NCBI RefSeq assembly: GCF_014650075.1
Contig: NZ_BMUG01000006.1
Span: 248,001 to 312,000, forward strand
Length of the DNA: 64,000 nucleotides
From: Streptomyces microflavus
GTDB taxonomy: Bacteria; Actinomycetota; Actinomycetes; Streptomycetales; Streptomycetaceae
Direction of reading: 5' to 3'
The position numbers and the translations under genes were made by a program. Of this stretch, positions 1 through 9,095 are shown in pieces (positions within the stretch are counted from its first letter, which is position 1; each line of letters begins with the position of its first letter). Below the pieces are notes generated by a model. The model was not told where the DNA came from, ran no database searches, and saw only the letters and a program-made list of their open reading frames with translations.

Positions 1-1
1 G

Positions 2-505
2 CGGGCGGGGGAGGCCGCCGAGGGGTGGGAGTTCATCGCCCCCTTCACGGACGCGGGCGGCGTGTCCGGTGAACCCGGCGTGCCCGGTGCGGCCGGCTTC
101 GTGACCGCACACCGGAAACGCTTCGGTGCCGCCCCCGCCGCCTGGTCCGCCGAGGCGTACGACGTCACCGGGCTCGTCGCCCAGGAGGTGGCCGCCCTGG
201 TGGGCTCCGCCACGAAGGGCGGCGCGGGCCCCACCGGTTCACCGACCGCCACACCCTCCGGGGGCACGTCCTCCGGAAGCACGCCCTCCGGGGACACACC
301 ATCCGCGGGCACGCCCTCCGCGGACGGCCGCCCCGGCCGCGCCGCACTCGTCGCCGCCATCGCCGCCTCCCGGTACGAGGGCATCTCCCGGACCTACGTC
401 TTCGACGAGGAGCGGCAGCAACTGGTGGGCCAGGAAGCCCATCTCTACCGGGCGGAGGGCGGCCGCTACCGCTACCTCGGCCCGGCCCCGAAACCGAAGA
501 GCTGA
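2..505 (+). CDS. C-terminal part of a periplasmic-binding-type receptor protein (5' end outside window)
   Basis: Only the last 167 residues are present; the frame is open from the window edge to TGA at 503-505. The segment around residues 1-60 (AGEAAEGWEF, then a FVTAHRKRFG-like helix and AEAYD) matches the end of the type 1 periplasmic binding domain fused to the kinase encoded immediately downstream, so the two are tandem paralogues. A low-complexity Thr/Ser/Gly/Pro linker with repeated TPSAG/TPSGD units interrupts the domain in this copy. The missing N-terminus could carry a kinase domain like its neighbour, but that cannot be seen here. One base separates its stop from the next GTG start, so co-transcription and translational coupling are likely. 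Confidence 0.7.
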   Translation, partial: RAGEAAEGWEFIAPFTDAGGVSGEPGVPGAAGFVTAHRKRFGAAPAAWSAEAYDVTGLVAQEVAALVGSATKGGAGPTGSPTATPSGGTSSGSTPSGDTPSAGTPSADGRPGRAALVAAIAASRYEGISRTYVFDEERQQLVGQEAHLYRAEGGRYRYLGPAPKPKS

Positions 506-506
506 C

Positions 507-2687
507 GTGCACCCCCTCACCTCCCAGGACCCGCGTGCCGTCGGCCCGTACCGCACGCTGGCCCGGCTCGGCGCGGGCGGCATGGGCGTGGTCTACCTGG
601 CGCGCTCGGCCGGCGGGACGCTCGCCGCCGTGAAGGTCATCCGCGCCGACCATGCCGCCGACCCCGGCTTCCGGGCCCGGTTCCGCCGGGAGGCGGAGGC
701 CGCCGGGCGGATCACCGGGCCGTGGGTGGTGCCGGTGCTCGGGGCGGACACGGAGGCGCGCGAACCGTGGCTGGCGACGGCCTTCGTCCCCGGGCCGTCC
801 CTGGGCGAGGTCGTCGGCGCCCGGGGCGCGCTGCCCGCCGCGACCGTACGGGCGCTCGGGGCGCGGCTCGCGGCGGCCCTGGTCACGGTGCACGGGGGCG
901 GGCTGATCCACCGCGACCTGAAGCCCGGCAACGTTCTGCTCGCACTGGACGGGCCCCGGCTCATCGACTTCGGGATCGCCCGGCACGCGGGTGCGACCGC
1001 CCTCACCGCGACCGACGCCGTGATCGGGACCCCCGGCTACCTCGCGCCCGAACAGGCGTCGGCCGGACCGGTCGGACCGGCGTGCGACGTCTTCTCGCTG
1101 GGCTGCGTCCTGGTGTACGCGGCCACGGGGCGGCGCCCGTTCGGCGAGGGCGGCCCGGCGGGCGTCCTGTTCCGGACGGTCCACGAGGAACCGGAGCTGG
1201 ACGGCGTACCGCACGCCTTGCTGCCCCTGGTCACGGCCTGTCTGGCGAAGGCCCCGGAGGACCGGCCGACGGCGGTGGAGGTGGCGGACGCGCTGGCGGG
1301 AGGCAGTGGGGGAGAGGACCCGCGCGAGGCGTTGGCCCTGGTCACCGCACCCGCCCCCTGGTCGCTCCCCGGCCTCCCCGCCCTGATCGCCGAACGCTCG
1401 GCCGCCGCCCTCGCGCTGCCCGACCCCGACCCCCTCCTCCCCGCCACCGCCGTACCCGACGGAGGCCCGCCCTCCGGCCGCGACCTCACCCGCCGAAGGC
1501 TCCTCACCGCCGGGGCGGCCGGGGCCGTCCTCGTGGCGGGCGGCTCCACGGCGGCCTGGATCGCCACGCGGCGGCGGAACGGGAGCGCCGGACCGCAGGG
1601 GCAGCCGGGCGAGCCGCCCACCCGCACCATCGGCGTACACGCCGACCTCACCGGCCCCGGCCGCGCCACCGGACTGGCCCACCTGCGCGGCGCCCAGCTC
1701 GCCGTCGCCGACCACAACTCCCGTACCGGCAAAGCCTTCCGCCTCGCCCTGCGCACCGAGGACGACGCGGGGGAACCGGCGCGGGCCCTGCGTTCGGCCG
1801 ACCGGCTGGTGGCGGACCCCGACGTCATCGCGGTCCTCGGCCCGACCGGTGACGTGCTGCCCGAGGACGTCGTCCTGCGGTACGGAAAGGCGCGGCTCGC
1901 CACGGTCGTCGTCGCGGCGGGCTCCACCACCGCGGGTTCCGGCGCGAGCCTCCCGATCTGCGTGACCCGGCCCTACGACGGCAGCCTCGCCCCCGGCCTC
2001 GTCAGCTACCTGGTCCACACCCGTCCCGCCGAGCGCATCCTCCTCGTGTCGGACGCGGCGGACTCCGACCGGAGCTGGAAGATCGGCTCCGACTTCCGTG
2101 ACGCCGCCCTCACCGGCGCCACCCTCACCGAACACCTCCTCCCCGAGGGCGCGTCGGGGTTCCGCCCGGCGGCCCGCCGGGCCACCGCCATCAGGGCCGA
2201 CGCCGTCATCCACGCGGGCCGCTCGGCATCCCGCGCCGCCCGCCTGGCCGGCGCGCTCGCGGCCGAAGGCTTCACCGGCACCCGGGTCGGCGCCGGACCC
2301 GCCCTCGGGCCCGCCTTCCTCAAGGGCGCCGGGAAGGCCGCCGACGGCTGGGTCTTCGCCGAGGCGTACGCCGACCCGGCCGCGCTCCCGACGGCCGCCG
2401 GGTTCACCGCCGCCCACCGCCGCCGCTTCGGCGCACCGCCCGCCACCTGGGCCGCCGAGGCGTACGACGCCGTCGGCCTGATCGCCCGGGCCGCGGCGGC
2501 GACGAGTGCCGCGGGCGCGGAGCGCGACGGGCTGGCGCAGCGGCTGTTCAGGACCGAGCACCGGGGGATCGTCCGCACCCTGGCGTTCCACGCCCCGACC
2601 CGCCAGGTCCGGTACGAGAACGGGATCTTCCTCTACCGGATAGAGAAGGGCCGCCCCCGCTTCCTGGGCCCGTACGGCGAGGTCTGA
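507..2687 (+). CDS. Membrane Ser/Thr protein kinase with fused periplasmic-binding-type sensor domain
   Basis: This 726-residue protein starts at GTG 507. Residues about 15-275 form a Hanks-type kinase: glycine loop GAGGMGVVY (22-30), ATP lysine K43, HRDLKPGN near 135, DFG near 154 and GTPGYLAPEQ in the activation segment. A basic/hydrophobic stretch (RRRLLTAGAAGAVLVAGG, about 330-350) is the single membrane segment. The extracellular part, to the C-terminus, resembles ABC-type amino-acid receptors (Peripla_BP_6-like: IGVHADLTGPG start, repeated beta/alpha units). Known family role: phosphorylation of cytosolic targets. The inference here is that ligand binding outside the cell controls the kinase. 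PASTA repeats, usual in PknB, are absent. It follows a paralogous receptor gene by one base. Confidence 0.85.
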   Translation: MHPLTSQDPRAVGPYRTLARLGAGGMGVVYLARSAGGTLAAVKVIRADHAADPGFRARFRREAEAAGRITGPWVVPVLGADTEAREPWLATAFVPGPSLGEVVGARGALPAATVRALGARLAAALVTVHGGGLIHRDLKPGNVLLALDGPRLIDFGIARHAGATALTATDAVIGTPGYLAPEQASAGPVGPACDVFSLGCVLVYAATGRRPFGEGGPAGVLFRTVHEEPELDGVPHALLPLVTACLAKAPEDRPTAVEVADALAGGSGGEDPREALALVTAPAPWSLPGLPALIAERSAAALALPDPDPLLPATAVPDGGPPSGRDLTRRRLLTAGAAGAVLVAGGSTAAWIATRRRNGSAGPQGQPGEPPTRTIGVHADLTGPGRATGLAHLRGAQLAVADHNSRTGKAFRLALRTEDDAGEPARALRSADRLVADPDVIAVLGPTGDVLPEDVVLRYGKARLATVVVAAGSTTAGSGASLPICVTRPYDGSLAPGLVSYLVHTRPAERILLVSDAADSDRSWKIGSDFRDAALTGATLTEHLLPEGASGFRPAARRATAIRADAVIHAGRSASRAARLAGALAAEGFTGTRVGAGPALGPAFLKGAGKAADGWVFAEAYADPAALPTAAGFTAAHRRRFGAPPATWAAEAYDAVGLIARAAAATSAAGAERDGLAQRLFRTEHRGIVRTLAFHAPTRQVRYENGIFLYRIEKGRPRFLGPYGEV

Positions 2688-2699
2688 CCACGAGCGGTC

Positions 2700-2874
2700 T
2701 GTGACCTCCCGGCCACGGTCGGAGCACACCGGCGTGTGACCTCCCGGGGACGGGTGAACCACACCGCGCTGTGACCTCCCGGCCACGGGTGGAGCACACC
2801 GGGCTGTGACCTCACGGCCACGGCTGAAGCGCACCGGTCTGTGAACCCACGGCCAGGTGTGAAGCACACCTGCG
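2700..2874 (+). repeat. Five tandem copies of a 35-bp unit
   Basis: Units start at 2700, 2735, 2770, 2805 and 2840. Each begins TGTGACCTCCCGGCCACGG (degenerating in the last two) and ends GGAGCACACC or a close variant. Within a unit TGTG can pair with CACA and CTCC with GGAG, so each copy can fold as a small hairpin. The array starts 12 bases after the kinase stop. The rest of the 423-bp gap (2875-3110) holds only the tdh upstream region, in which no clear promoter was identified. Confidence 0.85.
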
Positions 2875-3110
2875 ACCGCGCTTAAGAAATCCTCGATGGA
2901 CCCGGGCCCCCGTCGTACGGCAGCCTTCTCCGTGACGGCCGGGGACGGTGCGTGGAGCCGCACGGGCGTGTTCCGGCCCGTCCCGCCGTATCCCCGCCCC
3001 CACCATGGGGGTGACCCCGAAAAGACCACCCCGGGCCGCAGGGTTCCTCCGACATGCCCCGAGGCCCGGGGTATCCACCACCCGCGTACCACGTGCAGGG
3101 AGCCGCAGCC

Positions 3111-4139
3111 GTGAAGGCACTCGTCAAGCAGAAGGCCGAACCGGGACTGTGGCTGATGGACGTGCCGGAGCCGGAGTACGGCCCCGGGGACGTCCTGATC
3201 AAGGTCCTGCGTACCGGGATCTGCGGCACCGACCTGCACATCCGCGCCTACGACGGCTGGGCCCAGCAGGCGGTCACCACCCCGCTGATCCTCGGCCACG
3301 AGTTCGTCGGCGAGGTCGCGGCCCTCGGCTCCGGCGTCGCGGACATCGCGGTCGGTGACCTGGTCAGCGGCGAGGGCCACCTGGTCTGCGGCAAGTGCCG
3401 CAACTGTCTCGCCGGCCGCCGCCACCTCTGCCGCTCCACCGTCGGCCTCGGCGTCGGCCGGGACGGGGCGTTCGCGGAGTACGTGGTCCTGCCCGCCTCC
3501 AACGTGTGGGTGCACCGGGTCCCCGTCGACCTCGACATCGCGGCGATCTTCGACCCGTTCGGCAACGCCGTGCACACCGCGCTCTCCTTCCCGCTGGTCG
3601 GCGAGGACGTCCTGATCACCGGCGCGGGCCCCATCGGCATCATGGCCGCCGCCGTCGCCAAGCACGCCGGCGCCCGCAACGTCGTCATCACCGACGTCAG
3701 CGAGGCCCGCCTCGCCCTCGCCCGCAAGGTCGGCGTCAGCCTCGCCCTCAATGTCGCGGACCGGACCATCGCGGACGGGCAGCGGGAGCTGGGCCTGCGC
3801 GAGGGCTTCGACATCGGCCTGGAGATGTCCGGCCGCCCCGAGGCGATGCGCGACATGGTCGCGAACATGACGCACGGCGGCCGGATCGCGATGCTCGGCC
3901 TGCCCGCCGAGGAGTTCGCCGTCGACTGGTCCCGGATCGTCACCTCGATGATCACCATCAAGGGGATCTACGGCCGCGAGATGTACGAGACCTGGTACGC
4001 CATGTCCGTCCTGCTGGAGGGCGGCCTCGACCTCGCCCCCGTGATCACCGGCCGGTACGGCTTCCGTGACTTCGAAGCGGCCTTCGACGACGCGGCGAGC
4101 GGCCTCGGCGGCAAGGTCATCCTCGACTGGACCGCCTGA
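3111..4139 (+). CDS. tdh: L-threonine 3-dehydrogenase
   Basis: This 342-residue zinc medium-chain dehydrogenase oxidises L-threonine to 2-amino-3-ketobutyrate with NAD+. The catalytic zinc ligands C38, H63 and E64 and the four structural-zinc cysteines C93, C96, C99 and C107 sit exactly where they do in E. coli Tdh (341 residues). The Rossmann motif GAGPIG follows near residue 175. GTG 3111 is chosen because it gives the conserved MKAL start, with a GGGAG ribosome site about nine bases upstream; an in-frame ATG at 3054 would add 19 unconserved residues. The next gene encodes the second enzyme of the same pathway. Confidence 0.95.
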   Translation: MKALVKQKAEPGLWLMDVPEPEYGPGDVLIKVLRTGICGTDLHIRAYDGWAQQAVTTPLILGHEFVGEVAALGSGVADIAVGDLVSGEGHLVCGKCRNCLAGRRHLCRSTVGLGVGRDGAFAEYVVLPASNVWVHRVPVDLDIAAIFDPFGNAVHTALSFPLVGEDVLITGAGPIGIMAAAVAKHAGARNVVITDVSEARLALARKVGVSLALNVADRTIADGQRELGLREGFDIGLEMSGRPEAMRDMVANMTHGGRIAMLGLPAEEFAVDWSRIVTSMITIKGIYGREMYETWYAMSVLLEGGLDLAPVITGRYGFRDFEAAFDDAASGLGGKVILDWTA

Positions 4140-4201
4140 CCCGCCGAACCTCTTTTCGCATTTCTCGAACCTCTTCTCGCATCCCTTTTAAGGAATCCAG
4201 C

Positions 4202-5401
<1,200 letters not shown>

Positions 5402-5444
5402 CCACCGGGTCGGGGCCCCGGCCGCGACCTGGGACAATGGGCAC

Positions 5445-6368
5445 ATGATCGATGCGCGGCGGCTGCGAATCCTCCGTGCGGTGGCCGACCACCGCACCGT
5501 GACCGCGGCCGCCGCCGCGTTGTACCTGACGCCCTCCGCCGTCTCCCAGCAGCTCGCCGCCCTGGAGCAGGAGACCGGCCACCGCCTCGTCGAACGCAGT
5601 GCGCGCGGCGCCCGGCTCACCGCCGCCGGGGAGATCCTCCTCAGCCATGCCAACGTGGTCCTGGCCCAGCTGGAGCGGGCGGAGGCGGAGCTCGCCGACT
5701 ACAGCGCGGGTGTCGCCGGTACGGTCACGGTCGCCGCGTTCGCCACCGGCATCGGCCTCGTCCTCGCCCCCGCCCTCACCGAGCTGGCCCGCACCGCGCC
5801 CGGCATCCGGGTCAAGGTGCAGGACGCGGAGGGCGACGCGAGCGTGCCGATGGTGCTGGACCGGCAGGTCGATGTGGCGGTGGCGGTGGAGTACCGGGGC
5901 GCGCCCGCCGAGGACGACCGGCGCCTCACCCGGGTCCCGCTCTACTCGGAGCCGTTCGACGCGGTGCTCCCGGTGGGCCACCGCCTCGCCGGCCAGGACC
6001 AGGTGGCGGTCGCCGACCTCGCCAAGGACCCGTGGATCGGGCCGTACCCGGGGAACCCCTGCCATGAGGTGGTGGTCCTGGCCTGCGAGTTCGCCGGTTT
6101 CGAACCCCGCCTGGAGCACTCGTCGGACGACTTCCGGGCGGTGGTGGCGCTGGCCGGGGCGGACGCGGGGGTGGCGCTGGTGCCGCGGTCGGCCCTGCGC
6201 GGGATGGAGCTGACTGGGGTGGTCGTCCGCCCGGTGGAGGGCAGCGCCCCCACCCGCCGCGTCTTCGCGGCCGTACGCCAGGGGGCCGAGGGTCATCCGC
6301 TGATCCGGCCGGTGCTGGACGCGATGGAGGCGGTGGCGGTGCGGGAGGCGGGGCTGGCGCGGGCGTGA
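5445..6368 (+). CDS. LysR-family transcriptional regulator
   Basis: This 307-residue protein has an N-terminal winged helix (residues 1-60, with VTAAAAALYLTPSAVSQQLAALE as the recognition region, split here by family knowledge) and a C-terminal LysR substrate-binding fold (about 90-295). The effector is unknown. It lies 43 bp after kbl in the same direction, but GACAAT at 5433-5438 is six bases before ATG 5445 with no good ribosome site, which suggests its own leaderless transcript rather than read-through. A role in tdh-kbl control is possible by position only. Its stop codon forms the start of a 19-bp repeat array. Confidence 0.88.
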   Translation: MIDARRLRILRAVADHRTVTAAAAALYLTPSAVSQQLAALEQETGHRLVERSARGARLTAAGEILLSHANVVLAQLERAEAELADYSAGVAGTVTVAAFATGIGLVLAPALTELARTAPGIRVKVQDAEGDASVPMVLDRQVDVAVAVEYRGAPAEDDRRLTRVPLYSEPFDAVLPVGHRLAGQDQVAVADLAKDPWIGPYPGNPCHEVVVLACEFAGFEPRLEHSSDDFRAVVALAGADAGVALVPRSALRGMELTGVVVRPVEGSAPTRRVFAAVRQGAEGHPLIRPVLDAMEAVAVREAGLARA

Positions 6369-6499
6369 GCACTGCTCACGGTCGCGAGCACCGCTCCCGC
6401 TCCTGAGCACCGCCCCCGCTCCTGAGCACCGCCCCCGCCCCTGAGCGCCGCTCCCGCTCCTGAGCGCCGCCCCCGCCCCTGAGCAGCGCTCTCCGCTCA
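6367..6499 (+). repeat. Seven tandem copies of a 19-bp unit filling a convergent gap
   Basis: Units start at 6367, 6386, 6405, 6424, 6443, 6462 and 6481. The consensus is GAGCACCGCCCCCGCTCCT; the three middle units are nearly identical and the outer two are diverged. The array runs from the last two bases of the LysR stop codon to the last base of the ltrA-like stop codon on the other strand. There is no unique spacer between the two convergent genes. Confidence 0.9.
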
Positions 6500-7750
6500 G
6501 CCGATCCGGGCCGTACGGCGGCTCCGGATCCTGCCGCCCCACCACCGCCCGGACGGGGACATCCCCGCCCGCCCCGGGTCGTAGAGGATCTGCCAGCCCA
6601 CCAGCGCCACCAGGATCCCGATCGTCGCCCACGCGGGCAGCCGTACGCCCAGCGGAGCCAGCGCCACGGCCACCGCCACGCACGGCAGCCCCCAGCCCAG
6701 CACCCACACCCGGTCGGCCCGCTCCGCGAGCGGCAGCGCCGCGACCACGCCCGCCGCGAAATACCCCGCCATCGCCCCGCACAGCAGCCAGTGCTGCCCC
6801 TTCGGCAGTACGTCGTCGAAGTGGGCGACCGCCGAGCCCAGGGCGGTCGCCAGCGCGACCAGGAATCCGGTCGTCACGGCGTGCAGCAGCATCGCGAGAC
6901 GGGGAGCGAGCGCGTCCTTGCGCAGGTGGGGGATGCCGTTGGTGCCGTACAGCAGGCTCAGGGTGCAGATCCCGGCCAGCAGCCCGAACGCCCCGAGCCC
7001 GGTGGCGGCCAGCGGCAGGTCCCAGTCGTCGCGTTCGGAGGCGGCGTCGATGATCTGGATGACGCCCTCGCCCAGCACGATGATCACGTACAGCCCGAGC
7101 CGTTCGCCCATGTGCGCGGTGTCGACGCGCGACTCGCTGAGCCGGGGCGGCGAGGGCGCGGTGGCGTGCGGTGGTCCCGGCGGCGGCCGGTCACTGCGGC
7201 GTGCGGCCATCCCCTCGGCCATCCGCCGCAGGGTGCGGTCGCGGGTGGAGACGAGCAGGGTGACGATGTCGACCGCGATGCCCAGCGCCCAGAGCCAGTA
7301 GCGCCACGGAGGCTCCACGAAGAGGGAGACCAGCCAGGGCAGCGACCCCGCGCCGAACTGCGCCAGCGGCCAGTCGACGATGACGCTGCCCCGCTGCCAG
7401 ACCCGCCCCGCCTGCCAGCGCAGCGCGACATAGGCGACGACGAAGGTGACGGCGTGGTGGGTGAGGACCGCGTGGACGGAGGCCGCCATCACGGCCATGC
7501 CGAGCATCGCGACCAGCAGGGTACGGACGCGGGTCGCGGCGGCGGCGATGTCCCCGTAGACGGCGAATCCGGCCCAGGCGGTCCAGAAGGCGAGGTAGAG
7601 CACCCCGTACAGGGCGATGTCCGCCGGCTGCGGGCCCTCGTGCAGCAGATGGGCCAGCTGCCCCGCCCCGGCGACGACCACCAGGTCGAAGAACAGCTCG
7701 TTCCACCCGGCGTGCCGCTCGGCCGGGGCGGCGCTCTCCGTGGACTCCAT
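6497..7750 (-). CDS. Low temperature requirement protein A (LtrA)-like membrane protein
   Basis: This 417-residue polytopic membrane protein has the LtrA-family start (GWNELFFDLVVVAGAGQLAHLL, abbreviated: WNELFFDLVVV at about 16-26), many hydrophobic segments of about 20 residues across its length, and the conserved HMGERLGLYVIIVLGEG segment near residue 200. LtrA was named from a Listeria cold-growth mutant; its biochemical role is unknown. ATG 7750 is chosen because it places the conserved motif directly after a short polar N-terminus. It converges on the LysR gene and its stop codon overlaps the repeat array. The next gene on this strand, a VOC protein, lies 62 bp upstream. Confidence 0.85.
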   Translation of the reverse strand: MESTESAAPAERHAGWNELFFDLVVVAGAGQLAHLLHEGPQPADIALYGVLYLAFWTAWAGFAVYGDIAAAATRVRTLLVAMLGMAVMAASVHAVLTHHAVTFVVAYVALRWQAGRVWQRGSVIVDWPLAQFGAGSLPWLVSLFVEPPWRYWLWALGIAVDIVTLLVSTRDRTLRRMAEGMAARRSDRPPPGPPHATAPSPPRLSESRVDTAHMGERLGLYVIIVLGEGVIQIIDAASERDDWDLPLAATGLGAFGLLAGICTLSLLYGTNGIPHLRKDALAPRLAMLLHAVTTGFLVALATALGSAVAHFDDVLPKGQHWLLCGAMAGYFAAGVVAALPLAERADRVWVLGWGLPCVAVAVALAPLGVRLPAWATIGILVALVGWQILYDPGRAGMSPSGRWWGGRIRSRRTARIG

Positions 7751-7811
7751 GGCCCCATGGTCGGCGGAGGGCGCCCGGACGCGCCTCGACTGTGGGCCGA
7801 ATGGCGACGGG

Positions 7812-8204
7812 TCAGTCCGTCGGCTGGAGCAGGTCCCAGCGGTTGCCGTACAGGTCCTCGAAGACCGCGACCGAGCCGTACGTCTCGTGCCGGGGCTCCT
7901 CCAGGAAGCGCACACCGGCCGCGCTCATCCGGGCATGGTCGCCCGCGAAGTCCTCCGTGTGCAGGAAGAAGCCGACCCGCCCGCCGGTCTGCGCCCCCAC
8001 GCTCGCCTCCTGCGCCCCGTCCTTCGCGCGGGCCAGCAGCAGCCCCGTACCGGACGCCGCCCCGCGCGGGCGCACCACCACCCAGCGGGATCCGTCGCCC
8101 CGGTCGGTGTCCTCCACCAGCTCGAAGCCGAGCGCGTCACGGTAGAAGGCGACGGCCTCGTCGTAGTCGCGGACGACCAGGGTGACCAGGGCGATGTGGG
8201 ACAT
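7812..8204 (-). CDS. VOC-fold (glyoxalase/bleomycin-resistance type) protein
   Basis: This 130-residue protein has two beta-alpha-beta-beta-beta modules. H3 in SHIALVTLVVRDYD and the glutamate of VFEDLYGNRWDLLQ near the C-terminus are the usual metal ligands of the superfamily. The segment ARDALGFELVEDTD-like (YRDALGFELVEDTD) is typical of glyoxalase-like proteins. The substrate is unknown. It is divergent from the kinase gene, with 77 bp between start codons. The ribosome site GGAGAGG lies just upstream of ATG 8204. Confidence 0.82.
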   Translation of the reverse strand: MSHIALVTLVVRDYDEAVAFYRDALGFELVEDTDRGDGSRWVVVRPRGAASGTGLLLARAKDGAQEASVGAQTGGRVGFFLHTEDFAGDHARMSAAGVRFLEEPRHETYGSVAVFEDLYGNRWDLLQPTD

Positions 8205-8230
8205 GGGCCTCTCCAGAGGATCGAAACGTG

Positions 8231-8242
8231 GTTATACGTAAC
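8231..8242. promoter_or_regulatory. Short dyad GTTA-N4-TAAC in a divergent promoter region
   Basis: GTTATACGTAAC lies in the 77-bp gap between two divergent genes and is the only AT-rich patch there. It could be an operator or a promoter element; four-base arms are too short for certainty. Confidence 0.25.
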
Positions 8243-8281
8243 ACTAACGCTTCCCGTCCCCGCCCCCGCACAATGCCCCGC

Positions 8282-8929
8282 ATGGACTTCCTGGACCTCA
8301 CGACCCCCGGCGGCCTCGCCGACGCGACGGACCGGGCCCGCCGGCTGGCGGAGACCGGAGAGCGGCGCGTCCTCGGGATCGCCGGGCCGCCCGGGGCCGG
8401 GAAGTCCACCCTGGCGGAGAGGGTGACCGAGGCTCTGGAGGGGCGCGCCGTCCTCGTCCCCATGGACGGCTTCCACCTCGCCGGCGCCGAGCTGGAGGGC
8501 CTCGGCCGGGCCGACCGGAAGGGTGCCCCCGACACCTTCGACGCGCCGGGGTACGCGGCGCTCCTGCGGCGCCTGCGCGACCCCGACCCCGACCACCCGG
8601 TGTACGCCCCCGCCTTCGACCGCGCCCTTGAGGAGCCGGTCGCCGGAGCCCTGGCCGTCATCCCGGACGTCCCGCTCGTCATCACCGAGGGCAACTACCT
8701 GCTGCTCGACGAGGGGCCATGGGCGCCGGTGCGCGGGCTGCTGGACGAGGTGTGGTTCCTGGAGCTCGATCCGGAGGTCCGGGTGCGGCGGCTCGTCGAG
8801 CGCCATGTGCGGTACGGGAAGCCTCCGGCGGTGGCGCGGGCGTGGGTGGAGCGGTCCGACGAGGCGAACGCCCGGCTGGTGGAGCGCGGCCGGGACCTGG
8901 CCGACGTGGTGGTGCGGCTGCCGTCGTGA
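8282..8929 (+). CDS. Nucleoside/nucleotide kinase family protein (uridine kinase/PRK-like)
   Basis: This 215-residue P-loop kinase has Walker A GPPGAGKST at about residues 36-44, VPMDGFHLAG (about 62-71, the DGFH signature of uridine kinase, pantothenate kinase and FrcK-like proteins), a FDAPGYAALL segment and ITEGNYLLLDEGPW as the Walker B-like strand. The lid arginines are in RRLVERHVRYGK. The physiological substrate cannot be told from sequence. ATG 8282 is preferred over ATG 8273 because CACAAT at 8269-8274 lies seven bases before it, fitting a leaderless start. The stop is inside the first copy of a 34-bp duplication. Confidence 0.85.
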   Translation: MDFLDLTTPGGLADATDRARRLAETGERRVLGIAGPPGAGKSTLAERVTEALEGRAVLVPMDGFHLAGAELEGLGRADRKGAPDTFDAPGYAALLRRLRDPDPDHPVYAPAFDRALEEPVAGALAVIPDVPLVITEGNYLLLDEGPWAPVRGLLDEVWFLELDPEVRVRRLVERHVRYGKPPAVARAWVERSDEANARLVERGRDLADVVVRLPS

Positions 8930-8972
8930 CCGGGCGGGCGTGGTGGTGCGGCTGCCGTTGTGACCGGGCTGC
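8905..8972 (+). repeat. 34-bp tandem duplication across the kinase stop codon
   Basis: Copies occupy 8905-8938 and 8939-8972 and differ at only a few positions, mostly at the end. Copy 1 contains the last codons and TGA of the kinase; copy 2 repeats them outside the gene. Confidence 0.85.
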
Positions 8973-9095
8973 CTCGCCCGGCTTCCCGGCAGCCCACTCC
9001 CGTACGCCCCCGAACCTGTTCGCGTACGCCCCGCCCGGCGGGCAGGATGCAGGGAGCCACGCCCTGCCGCACCCCCGCACCGCCAGGAGGCCCCG

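Noticed and set aside
3000..3110. Glycine riboswitch before tdh-kbl
   Set aside because: The region is short, GC-rich and shows no recognisable aptamer cores; nothing supports it.
165..3875. Very long open frame on the minus strand opposite the kinase and tdh genes
   Set aside because: Its translation is Arg/Gly/Pro-rich, has no family motifs and crosses intergenic repeats. Long antisense frames are expected at this GC content; the plus-strand genes have clear motifs and codon bias.
6367..6499. Possible small CRISPR-like array
   Set aside because: The 19-bp copies are directly adjacent, with no unique spacers, and no cas genes are nearby.
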